Shown here: piece by piece, positions 50,485 to 58,094 of the stretch
Numbering within the stretch: the stretch's first letter is position 1
How the letters are laid out: the number at the start of each line of letters is the position of its first letter
DNA from: Gammaproteobacteria bacterium
GTDB lineage: Bacteria > Pseudomonadota > Gammaproteobacteria > UBA6429 > Thiohalophilaceae
Direction: 5' to 3'
Assembly: GCA_029880855.1 (NCBI GenBank)
Contig: JAOUNS010000003.1
Span: forward strand, 1-64,000
Length of the DNA stretch: 64,000 bases
Position numbers and translations under genes: made by a program
The notes under the pieces: generated by a model
The model's database searches: none
Told to the model about the DNA's origin: nothing
What the model saw: only the letters and a program-made list of their open reading frames with translations

Positions 50485-52304
50485 CAGATCGATTCCTCAT
50501 CTTCGTCGTCTTCATCTTCATCGCGTGTACGGTATTCGGCAATCTCTTGTCCTATATCAGATATTCCAGAAAGTGCCAGAACATCCAGCCCAACAGGACA
50601 CTCCCAACTTAATGGCTTGGTCTGCATAGACACAGTTCTATTTTTTTCACCAATTTCTATAACTCCATCAGAGGTTTGAAGTGCTTGAACAATACCAAGC
50701 AAACGGGCTAACCACTCCTTGTTCCACCAGCTCTTGCTAACAACCTTCCTGCGCCGACCAATCTCTTTTCCCTCGAACAAGTCTCCGTCAAGAGTAGTAA
50801 CTCGTATGTACGGGTTAATAACTACGCTCCATGTTCCATCAACATCCCATTGTGGACGAAAACGTGGGGCAAGCTGATATAGGAAGCGAGAAGCTCGATC
50901 ACCCCATCCCTTAGTCCGTACACCAGTAAGCTGTACTGATGTCATACGTCCATCGACATGTTGAATCGATTGGTTCCACTCGCCAGACTCTGGCATTGGG
51001 AAGTAGAACACCTTTCTATCATTACAGTAAGATAAACCTTTCTGTACACAGACGACATCAAGACTACGCCAAACAAGTTCTTTTGCGAGATTGATGGTCT
51101 TCTTGCCATTCTTCTGTGGCATGTCCGTCCAAAAAAACTCCGACTCCGGCGTAGGTTCAATTCTTAGCTTTGAAATAGCTTGCAGCGGCGGAGGAGTAAA
51201 TGCGACAAGGTTCAATGTGCTTAACTGTACAAATGCCCATTGTTTGCGGAGTTCAAAGCTATCTTCTTCTGTTAGAGGTTGCCAAAGGTTGAATATCAAC
51301 ATTGTGTTCGGTAATTGAAGAGGAAATACATTTGCAAAGACCGGTTCAGGCGTAGCTACAGTGACTCGAGTCGGCAGATAATCTCTGAGAGCAATCTGTC
51401 GCCCTCGGTCAGGTTCAAGAGAAGGTTCCATTCCCAATGTATGTAGGCGTGTCAATACCTGGTTTAAACCCACATTCCACGAAGTTTTGAAATCTGCAAG
51501 AACCAACTTGGCAACTCGAGAAGGCATGCTATTCTCTATGTCATCAACCAAACCACAGGGGAGCACAAAGTCATTTCTGGATGCTGAAATGGTGCAACGC
51601 TCAAGAAATTCACGGTCAGACAAGCTGGTTTTAGAGACAATTGGTAAATAAAGGCATGCACGTGTCTCGAGTAATTTTCGCACAGTTTCATCTGCGTTTT
51701 CCCCAGCAAGTGGGGCAGTCCCGTGACACCAGGTACGAAAACCTGCAAGGGAGAGGCGTCGTGCCAACCAAGTAGCCACCGCATGATCAGTTATGTCGTG
51801 GTCAATGAGAAGTGTATCCCTGCTTTCTGCGATTGATTGACCACCACGCTGCTGAAAAAATGGTGGTGTGAAGATACTTGGATGTTGAGCAATCAGATGG
51901 CTCTGAGGTCCAACGAGCTGAACTCTTAATCTCTCTAGATCAAATAGGTCAAGCCGCCAGTTATAGTTCTCCATAACATATTCGTGAGCAAAGTCCTTTT
52001 CCGATGCAGACAATGCTTCAGTACAAACGAATACAAAAACATTTGGGTCGTGTCCTTTCTCGTGAACTCTCTTGCAGTCACTTGTCAGCTTTGCCCGCCA
52101 ATCTGAGCGTACGGTATAGGCAAAACCTATTTTTTGACCTGCCTCATCAGACCGAATGACAGCGTCTCGTCCCTCATCACCTGTACCTCCTAAAGGATCT
52201 AGACCATGATAGCCTATACCAACCATTAAAGCTGAACAGAAACGTTCAAAATCTCGGTAAGCAGAGACTCGTTCCAGGCAATATGTAATTGGATCGGCTG
52301 ACAT
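50484..52304 (-). CDS. Mrr-TIR-APAZ protein, partner of the short Argonaute
   Basis: A 606-residue protein starting MSADPITYCL; a TTG 4 codons earlier lies in a motif-like stretch and is less likely. Residues 10-80 look like an Mrr/PD-(D/E)XK domain ('FERFCSALMVGIGYHGLDPLGGTGDEGRDAVIR', then 'FAYTVRSDWRAKL', where the catalytic Lys is not obvious). About 163-280 is a TIR domain ('DTLLIDHDITDHAVATWLARRLSLAGFRTW'). About 330-606 is APAZ, which binds the Argonaute. The tail is very acidic. Related TIR-APAZ systems degrade NAD on plasmid or phage invasion. Confidence 0.8.
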   Translation of the reverse strand: MSADPITYCLERVSAYRDFERFCSALMVGIGYHGLDPLGGTGDEGRDAVIRSDEAGQKIGFAYTVRSDWRAKLTSDCKRVHEKGHDPNVFVFVCTEALSASEKDFAHEYVMENYNWRLDLFDLERLRVQLVGPQSHLIAQHPSIFTPPFFQQRGGQSIAESRDTLLIDHDITDHAVATWLARRLSLAGFRTWCHGTAPLAGENADETVRKLLETRACLYLPIVSKTSLSDREFLERCTISASRNDFVLPCGLVDDIENSMPSRVAKLVLADFKTSWNVGLNQVLTRLHTLGMEPSLEPDRGRQIALRDYLPTRVTVATPEPVFANVFPLQLPNTMLIFNLWQPLTEEDSFELRKQWAFVQLSTLNLVAFTPPPLQAISKLRIEPTPESEFFWTDMPQKNGKKTINLAKELVWRSLDVVCVQKGLSYCNDRKVFYFPMPESGEWNQSIQHVDGRMTSVQLTGVRTKGWGDRASRFLYQLAPRFRPQWDVDGTWSVVINPYIRVTTLDGDLFEGKEIGRRRKVVSKSWWNKEWLARLLGIVQALQTSDGVIEIGEKNRTVSMQTKPLSWECPVGLDVLALSGISDIGQEIAEYRTRDEDEDDEDEESI

Positions 52305-52306
52305 CT

Positions 52307-52318
52307 TATATACCAATA
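52307..52318 (-). repeat. Weak junction-like motif J5a at the Mrr-TIR-APAZ start
   Basis: TATATACCAATA on +, two bases off the consensus, immediately upstream of the ATG at 52304. It may be a decayed junction, since a better copy lies 36 bp further (52343). Confidence 0.35.
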
Positions 52319-52342
52319 TTCTCTGACAATTTTTTCTGCTTA

Positions 52343-52354
52343 ATTATTCCAATG
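52343..52354 (-). repeat. Junction motif J5
   Basis: ATTATTCCAATG on +. It separates the Argonaute unit from the lipoprotein unit. The 114 bp to the lipoprotein stop contain no gene. Confidence 0.55.
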
Positions 52355-52468
52355 TTATTTACCTGTGATTAAACAAGATTATCCCTGTTTCTATCAAAAC
52401 CAGGATCAGGATCAAATATCCATTTATCAATTAATTTATCCAGATGTTCATGTGCGCTGATATTATCA

Positions 52469-53020
52469 TCATTTATTTTTGTGTTTCGGTGTTACAAGCA
52501 TAACAAAACTTTCCCATTTTTTGCATTTTTTTGTATATATTGAATGGTCATGCGCATAATTTTCAACTTTTTGACATTGCTGCAATGATGAGAATACACC
52601 AATTACATTAGCAGGTTCGCCGCTACTCTCAATATATGAAAATGTATATAAATCATCTGGAAGTTTATCAGCTTTCTTAATATCTTCTATAGTTGGTAAT
52701 ACATACGTATATGCCATACTATTTAAATCACACACTATTCTTGGTTTCTTGAATATCTCTTGCATCAACGGCATTTCATTTATTCCGGTACTTTTTGATG
52801 TTTGTGTTTCAAATGAATCTGCAATCGCACATTGCACGTCTTTGTTAATTTTAATATTACTGAAAATAGAGGCAATCTCGAATGAAATTTTACTTAGTTT
52901 TTCATCCAACATTTTATTTGATTCATTATTTTTGATGGAATCTGATTCATTATTGCAGCCAGCAATAGAAATAACCAAAGTTGCAGGAATAAGAAACAAT
53001 CTAATCTTTTTATTGAACAT
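52469..53020 (-). CDS. Lipoprotein, 183 aa
   Basis: Starts MFNKKIRLFLIPATLVISIAGCN, a lipoprotein signal with lipobox IAGC. The mature part is Lys/Ser/Asn-rich with helical and mixed regions ('EKLSKISFEIASIFSNIKINKDVQCAIADSF') and a C-terminal motif 'SGEPANVIGVFSSLQQCQKVENYAHDHS'. I do not recognise the family. First of three small secreted or polar proteins in the unit J5-J6. Confidence 0.6.
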   Translation of the reverse strand: MFNKKIRLFLIPATLVISIAGCNNESDSIKNNESNKMLDEKLSKISFEIASIFSNIKINKDVQCAIADSFETQTSKSTGINEMPLMQEIFKKPRIVCDLNSMAYTYVLPTIEDIKKADKLPDDLYTFSYIESSGEPANVIGVFSSLQQCQKVENYAHDHSIYTKKCKKWESFVMLVTPKHKNK

Positions 53021-53114
53021 TCTAGGCCTGCTATCTATAGTTTATGTTTTCTTTTATCTCAATTAGTATTCATTAGCAATTGCGCGTATGACTAACAAGT
53101 TAACTCTCATGAAT

Positions 53115-53576
53115 TCAATGAATATTACTATATGAACATACTCCCATGGTAGGCTGATACACCTTACCCTCTTCACTGACTCTGGATGTGTAAGTCATGG
53201 TCTCTAAATTAACCATAACCGTATCAACCCAATTTGGCTTCTTTTCTTTGTTGATCAATTTGTATACATCAATACCATTTTCTTTGTTGTGCTCAGCAGT
53301 AAATATTCCACCATTCTGATGATATAATTGATGCAACTTCATCTCAGCAAAAGATGTCCACTGTATATCGTGGTGCAGAATGACAAAATTACCATCGTTA
53401 GACACATTAAAAAAATAGTATTTCCATCTATCACTTCCTAATGTAGACTGCCCCTCAAAAGGATTTAACTTTTTTGGTCCACAAGTAAACACTTTGTCGT
53501 ACTTGAATTCGTAAGAAAAAGTATCAATTGAAATAAAAACTAAGAATGTAGCTGTAAAATATAAAGTTATTTTCAT
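53115..53576 (-). CDS. Exported protein, 153 aa
   Basis: Signal peptide MKITLYFTATFLVFISIDTFSYE, then a beta-rich domain ('WKYYFFNVSNDGNFVILHHDIQWTSFAEMKLHQLYHQNGGIF'). Two Cys near the ends of the mature part may pair. No recognised family. 94 bp separate it from the lipoprotein gene on one side and about 35 bp from the small repeat protein on the other. Confidence 0.6.
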   Translation of the reverse strand: MKITLYFTATFLVFISIDTFSYEFKYDKVFTCGPKKLNPFEGQSTLGSDRWKYYFFNVSNDGNFVILHHDIQWTSFAEMKLHQLYHQNGGIFTAEHNKENGIDVYKLINKEKKPNWVDTVMVNLETMTYTSRVSEEGKVYQPTMGVCSYSNIH

Positions 53577-53610
53577 TATTTATTTCAACATTGATATTCA
53601 ATTAATATGA

Positions 53611-53766
53611 CTACTCATTATCACTATTATCTTCTTCGTTATCTGAGCCCTGAAAAGCATCACTATTTGGATTAAGTTGATTTGAATGATTATCCATGCT
53701 TGATTGATAAGCATCATTGTTTGGGTTTAAGCTATCACTACGATCATCATTTGGTGTTCTACTCAT
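53611..53766 (-). CDS. Small polar protein with internal repeats, 51 aa
   Basis: The start MSRTPNDDRSD has AAGGAGAAAATA before it. The sequence contains two copies of a repeat, 'DSLNPNNDAYQSS' and 'NQLNPNSDAFQGS', and an acidic tail. Probably disordered. A longer frame start at 53799 runs through the junction motif and is rejected. Confidence 0.55.
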   Translation of the reverse strand: MSRTPNDDRSDSLNPNNDAYQSSMDNHSNQLNPNSDAFQGSDNEEDNSDNE

Positions 53767-53781
53767 TATTTTCTCCTTATA

Positions 53782-53793
53782 TTTAGTCCAATG
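53782..53793 (-). repeat. Junction motif J6 (variant)
   Basis: TTTAGTCCAATG on +. It abuts the stop of copy B just as J1 abuts copy A (the shared sequence is CCAATGTTTCATTCTTCCAAAAAG); leftwards the two flanks are unrelated. Confidence 0.6.
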
Positions 53794-53795
53794 TT

Positions 53796-54479
53796 TCATT
53801 CTTCCAAAAAGTTGGCCTTGAAAGTGTTAAGCTCTCCCCAATATCTCCAAGTGACATAATTTGTCGGATTTTTCATACGCTGGTCAATCTCCTCCATGAT
53901 GGACGACATGTGGCCCGCACCAATAAGAAATACCCCCTCCTTAAAATCTGACTGTTGACAGAAGCAATATATATTTTCGAGCATAGAAGAATCTCGTTTA
54001 CGAACCTGTTGATTCCATTGTGAGAGCTTGCTTTTTGCCAGGTCATTGCCGTATTTTAAGATGGTCTCCTGATATATTCGCTCTGATTCTTTGAAGCCTG
54101 AAATGAATGCTGAACTGTTTAAGTAGCTAAATCCAAGCTCGAACTTCTTCCGAGACATCTCGTCCATTGTTTCACGATATTCAATACTATTCGATCCGAC
54201 AAATTCATCTAATGCATGCAAATATGCCCCAAAATCATCAGGCATCTCGTAATCATCAACAGAGACCTGACGACACTTATTACCCTTCAAGTACTCTCGA
54301 ATTGCATGCATTTCAACAGTGTGCCTAGACTCATCAGCATAGAACGATTCATGATCAGTCGGACGAATCTCCTCAAAAATCACTTCTGGGCCTATTGCTT
54401 CGAGAATTTTGGCTAATTCTTGTACATTGCATTTTCCGCTTTCACGGTAAGCAGTGCATATGAGAGTTATTCTTCCCAC
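53796..54479 (-). CDS. TraB/PrgY/GumN-like (Tiki superfamily) protein, copy B
   Basis: A 227-residue protein, about 86% identical to copy A at 43018-43701 with no length change. It keeps 'PEVIFEEIRPTDHES' and 'GVFLIGAGHMSSI'. Most differences are single substitutions spread evenly, so both copies appear to be under selection and the duplication is not recent. It sits alone between J6 and J7. Confidence 0.65.
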   Translation of the reverse strand: MGRITLICTAYRESGKCNVQELAKILEAIGPEVIFEEIRPTDHESFYADESRHTVEMHAIREYLKGNKCRQVSVDDYEMPDDFGAYLHALDEFVGSNSIEYRETMDEMSRKKFELGFSYLNSSAFISGFKESERIYQETILKYGNDLAKSKLSQWNQQVRKRDSSMLENIYCFCQQSDFKEGVFLIGAGHMSSIMEEIDQRMKNPTNYVTWRYWGELNTFKANFLEE

Positions 54480-54590
54480 TAGACATTGACCTAGTTGTTA
54501 AACAATTCCATTTATAGAACTATGACATAACACTATGATATCTCGCTATGAAACTGATATGGTTCAAGATAAGGGGTAGCTGCTCGCCTC

Positions 54591-54602
54591 TTTATTCCAA
54601 TA
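54591..54602 (-). repeat. Junction motif J7
   Basis: TTTATTCCAATA on +. It marks the right limit of similarity with copy A's unit. A stem TTATAAC/GTTATAA lies between this motif and the stop of the next gene (54608-54632). Confidence 0.65.
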
Positions 54603-54607
54603 TCAAT

Positions 54608-54632
54608 TTATAACGAATGATCGGTGTTATAA
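54608..54632 (-). terminator. Hairpin at the end of the 54627-55607 gene
   Basis: TTATAAC/GTTATAA stem with an 11-base loop, overlapping the stop codon and ending a few bases before junction J7. No long T run. It could be a weak terminator or part of the junction. Confidence 0.4.
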
Positions 54633-55607
54633 TTTCACCCCAGGTAATATCACTACAGCTGATACAGGAGGTAAAGACTCAAGCGCAGAAACAAACGAAG
54701 AGTCAATTTGTTTGTTTGCCTTGTTGTAGATGAAAAATACTAGATTCCTATAGACTGTAGTTGATGAAAAGTAACCAACTGCATCTACCATCAATTCTTC
54801 TTGAAGTTTTTTTAAATCTGTCTTTTCGTAGACAACCTTTACTTCTATAACAGTAGCTAGAGACGGAATTCCGAAATCGTCTTGGTAATGCTTGAGGCCA
54901 AACTTACATAATATTTCTTCATCAACCAGATCGCTATAGTGTGATCGCAATATCGTCCATACAAGCCGCTGAACATCTTTTTCGTTAGAAAGTTCTTGTT
55001 TATGAAAACTATAGTCCCGTTTTAGACAATAAGGAAACGATTCTAATATATTAATAAGCTCAGTTATCGGGGGTATTTCATATGCCTTAAAGTTTGAAAA
55101 CTCTACTTGTGTTTCACCATAAGTATCAAAGCCTATATCACCACTTTCGAACCATGAGTCTTCTGCCTCTAGAATAGTTATTCCTGAATTTTTTAATGTG
55201 ATTTTATTACCTGTAAATTCCACTCGAATATCATAAGGTTCTTCAAAGCGAATATCATCAGCCGAACCGTCTACTGCTAATCCCTTTGTAAATATGCCAA
55301 AATCACCACGCATTTGCTTAACAATCGCAAAATGTCTACCATAACCACCAATTCCTGCATAATAACAACCTGAAGGAGTACGCCGGAAAACCAACCTACC
55401 ACTTCTATCGCCTACATCCCAAACACGTATGGTACCCTCAATCGCTCCATCCCGGAGCTGTTTGTCGCATACATACAGATTAAACGAGTTAGGCTCTACT
55501 CCAGCAGGCGAGTGCAAGAAAGTCGTACCTTTTTGCGACCAATTACCAGCAATGGTTGCCCAGGTGGTGTTTTTAAGATCTATTTTTCGAAATTTTTGGA
55601 CCTTCAT
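54627..55607 (-). CDS. LamG-like domain plus possible PD-(D/E)XK nuclease
   Basis: A 326-residue protein. Residues ~15-175 form a beta-sandwich pattern like concanavalin-type or DUF1080 domains ('SFNLYVCDKQLRDGAIEGTIRVWDVGDRSGRLVFRRTPSGCYYAGIGGYG', 'EPYDIRVEFTGNKITLKNSG'). The C-terminal part has 'KHYQDDFGIPSLATVIEVKVVYEKTD', which fits the D-x(n)-E-V-K of PD-(D/E)XK nucleases of the DpnII/MboI type. A defence nuclease with a binding domain is a reasonable guess. Confidence 0.6.
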   Translation of the reverse strand: MKVQKFRKIDLKNTTWATIAGNWSQKGTTFLHSPAGVEPNSFNLYVCDKQLRDGAIEGTIRVWDVGDRSGRLVFRRTPSGCYYAGIGGYGRHFAIVKQMRGDFGIFTKGLAVDGSADDIRFEEPYDIRVEFTGNKITLKNSGITILEAEDSWFESGDIGFDTYGETQVEFSNFKAYEIPPITELINILESFPYCLKRDYSFHKQELSNEKDVQRLVWTILRSHYSDLVDEEILCKFGLKHYQDDFGIPSLATVIEVKVVYEKTDLKKLQEELMVDAVGYFSSTTVYRNLVFFIYNKANKQIDSSFVSALESLPPVSAVVILPGVKL

Positions 55608-55657
55608 ATTTTTCTTTCTAAGTTACTCGGGCTGCAAGTACTATAAATTTCGTCTAA

Positions 55658-55669
55658 TTTTTTCCAATG
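55658..55669 (-). repeat. Weak junction motif J8
   Basis: TTTTTTCCAATG on +, two changes, 51 bp before the 54627-55607 gene's start. It is the only motif between that gene and the next one. The 88 bp beyond show no gene. Confidence 0.45.
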
Positions 55670-55757
55670 TCCTTTGTCGACCATATATTTACTGTTCCCG
55701 AATATTTGATCGGCATAAATGAAGCGTTGTTAATTTGATTGCCAGCATATTAATTTA

Positions 55758-56399
55758 CTAAACATGTAATTTAACCGATAATATTTCTCTACCATGAACA
55801 TAAATTCCACTTAACTTTTCCGCTTCTTTTTCATTGAATCCTTTTTTAAGTAATAACATTTTAAATTCATATTTGTTTAGTTTTACACCATGGCGATGAC
55901 AATGCTTAATAAAAGCATGAAATCTGCACCTTTCGAGGGGGTGAGCAATACCACTCTCTGGATACATTGTAAATAATTTGAAATGTTTCTCTGCTCCTGG
56001 AGGGAGCACAATTTGTTTTTTTCTAATTTTATGTATTGTCAATCTACACTTCGTACCATTTTTACGATTATAAATATTCAATGCAGGTTTGAATATATTA
56101 TCTGCATATTGAGCATATTCCTCCTGCGAAGGAAAGTCGTTAGCCCATCGCTGCGCTCTAATTTCAATCTCAATGCGGCCAGCATCTTTTTTCTTTGATA
56201 TTAACTGACCAATTAGTTGGGTATTGCCATTTTGGTCTTTTGGCATAACTGCTACAATACTAAACTCCCCGTCTCCCATAACATCCCAATTTGTTCTAAC
56301 TTCTGATATTTGAATGTCATCCTGAAGTATCTTTTGCATGCTCGACAAAAAATTATAAGCCGGTTCATTTATTTTAATTGTAATGTCGGGTAATGGCAT
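55758..56399 (-). CDS. Hypothetical protein, 213 aa
   Basis: Starts MPLPDITIKINEPAYNF. Alpha/beta N-terminal half ('GEFSIVAVMPKDQNGNTQLIGQLISKKKDAGRIEIEIRAQRW') and a Lys-rich C-terminal half ending in a UBA-like or helix-hairpin helix ('MLLLKKGFNEKEAEKLSGIYVHGR'). No recognised family. Single gene of the unit J8-J9; the start lies 12 bp from J9. Confidence 0.6.
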   Translation of the reverse strand: MPLPDITIKINEPAYNFLSSMQKILQDDIQISEVRTNWDVMGDGEFSIVAVMPKDQNGNTQLIGQLISKKKDAGRIEIEIRAQRWANDFPSQEEYAQYADNIFKPALNIYNRKNGTKCRLTIHKIRKKQIVLPPGAEKHFKLFTMYPESGIAHPLERCRFHAFIKHCHRHGVKLNKYEFKMLLLKKGFNEKEAEKLSGIYVHGREILSVKLHV

Positions 56400-56411
56400 T
56401 CTTTAAATTAC

Positions 56412-56423
56412 TTTATTCCAATG
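56412..56423 (-). repeat. Junction motif J9 with adjoining hairpin
   Basis: TTTATTCCAATG on +. In gene direction the perfect stem TGTCGTTT/AAACGACA (10-base loop) runs straight into it (56421-56446), placed after the stop of the 56458-56811 gene. It is the clearest case of a hairpin fused to the motif. Confidence 0.65.
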
Positions 56424-56457
56424 TCGTTTATTCATGTTCAAACGACATGAAAATGGC

Positions 56458-56811
56458 CTAAAGTTCATCATCAAATACTACCTCATAGTAACAAAGACAA
56501 AATCCTACCTGTGATTCATTATAGGCAGTACAAGAACAATTATGATTCGGTAATGTTTGATGCATTATCTCATCGTCTAGCTTTACCAATTTTCCAGATA
56601 GCGCTTTACAGCTATCGCATACTCTATTCCCTGGTCCGTTAGCAATGATTCGGACGTGGTTGACAACTAAATCACAATCCTCAGCAATCTCTAACAATTG
56701 GTTATGATTAAGTTTACGTAGATATGGTAGATAATCCTCACCTGATTTAGCGGCACTCCATGCTAATTTTAAGGCCTTCATCTTTTTTTTATGTATTTCT
56801 TTCAGGTCCAC
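56458..56811 (-). CDS. Hypothetical Cys-rich protein, 117 aa
   Basis: Helical start, then 'GNRVCDSCKALSGKLVKLDDEIMHQTLPNHNCSCTAYNESQVGFCLCYY'. The C-x-x-C-x-x-L-S-G-K ... P-x-H-x-x-C-x-C pattern is the one seen at the end of phage Mu F-like head-morphogenesis proteins and of some toxins, here likely a metal-binding module. Function unknown. It lies 41 bp after the 56853-57881 gene, in the same unit. Confidence 0.6.
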   Translation of the reverse strand: MDLKEIHKKKMKALKLAWSAAKSGEDYLPYLRKLNHNQLLEIAEDCDLVVNHVRIIANGPGNRVCDSCKALSGKLVKLDDEIMHQTLPNHNCSCTAYNESQVGFCLCYYEVVFDDEL

Positions 56812-56852
56812 AGTTGTTAATCATTCCCTATCAATAAATTTACCCGTCTTGT

Positions 56853-57881
56853 CTATCTCTCAAGATTAGCCCGTGTTATGTCACTTATATGATTTAATGC
56901 CCACTTATGGCCACAATAGTAATCAAGTAGCCAAATCGTATCATGTATTGCTTCTAGTAGTTCATCTAACAAATCAGAACCTGGAGGCTCTCCTCCAACG
57001 TGAGCTACCCGATTTCGTATGCTTACAGCTTTTTTAATTTTGTCAATTACTTCTGGTGGTGGTGGGTAAACGCGCCCACTAATCATATTTTCCACAGGAA
57101 GCGTAGGCAGATACTCAGTCAGTAATCTCGTAACTGGTGGAGTAGGAATATTGTCAACAAGCCAAGATGCATTAGGTATAAGTTCTGCGATCGATTCCTT
57201 TATTGCTACTTCAAGGGCAGATAAACCGATCAAGAGAGAACTCCTTGGGTTTCCGCTTCGTTGTCCCCACGCTTCTCTGAATAAGTGATGGTGAACAGGT
57301 TCATGATAATTTTGACCCACAAGAAACTTAATTTCTTGGTAAATTTTGTCCGTTATGTGAATTGTGGAGGACATACTAAATCGGGCTTCAAACTGAGATG
57401 GGACTGGGTTCCAGAAATCCTTGTCACGAGACCAGAACATACCTCGACTGCTTATTGGATTATGTGGTCCAAGCGTATTTGTCCTCCATCTCACAGCATC
57501 AATTACTAACCGGATTGCTTCTCTCAATTCTTTGTTAATTTGCCGAATAAAGTCATTAAAGTATCCTGGAAACTGATCAATGCCTGGAAGCCTTATTGTT
57601 TCCCCATGCTGATCCGTGTAGCTTTGTCGTAAGTTTGCCTCAGTTACTTCGAAGCGATTATTTTCAATTTTCTTAAAGACTTCATTAATTTTCTCAGAAA
57701 CTTCTAAATCTAGTTCTGCGGTAGCAAAAGCATTAAATGCTGAATGCCCCTTTTCCTCATCTTCTTTATTTGGACATCTAATTTCAACGTTGATGTTATG
57801 GGAATGTTTTACTGCAAAGGTAAGAGGACTTTTTTTTGGAATTGGCATTTCCCGAATAGTATATTCAAGCTTGAAGCGCAT
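56853..57881 (-). CDS. HEPN-like protein, 342 aa
   Basis: The N-terminal ~150 residues are of unknown type ('HNINVEIRCPNKEDEEKGHSAF'). The C-terminal half, from 'SSLLIGLSALEVAIKESIAELIP' to 'IDKIKKAVSIRNRVAHVGGEPPG', shows a helical bundle and an R-N-R-V-A-H (R-x4-H) motif as in HEPN RNases and ApeA-type defence proteins. No other defence gene is fused to it. It forms a unit with the small Cys-rich gene. Confidence 0.6.
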   Translation of the reverse strand: MRFKLEYTIREMPIPKKSPLTFAVKHSHNINVEIRCPNKEDEEKGHSAFNAFATAELDLEVSEKINEVFKKIENNRFEVTEANLRQSYTDQHGETIRLPGIDQFPGYFNDFIRQINKELREAIRLVIDAVRWRTNTLGPHNPISSRGMFWSRDKDFWNPVPSQFEARFSMSSTIHITDKIYQEIKFLVGQNYHEPVHHHLFREAWGQRSGNPRSSLLIGLSALEVAIKESIAELIPNASWLVDNIPTPPVTRLLTEYLPTLPVENMISGRVYPPPPEVIDKIKKAVSIRNRVAHVGGEPPGSDLLDELLEAIHDTIWLLDYYCGHKWALNHISDITRANLER

Positions 57882-57986
57882 AATTTTCCTATAATTTTGA
57901 GTCAGTAACTGACCACAAGTGATTATTTAAGTAATTGACAGATTAATTTTCACATAGATGAGAGGTTGTGTGTTTTTCTGGTTTGT

Positions 57987-57998
57987 TTATTCCAATAT
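57987..57998 (-). repeat. Junction motif J10
   Basis: TTTATTCCAATA on +. It lies 105 bp before the start of the 56853-57881 gene. On the other side an outer pair TGGACG/CGTCCA (58037-58042 with 58080-58085) lies close to the next gene's stop. Confidence 0.65.
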
Positions 57999-58094
57999 TC
58001 CTTCACGAACAAGAGCTGTCTAGAGATAATTCAAATGTGGACGTTTAACGTCGAAGTTATGAGGCTGAATGTCATTGTGCGTCCATTTGTTCAT

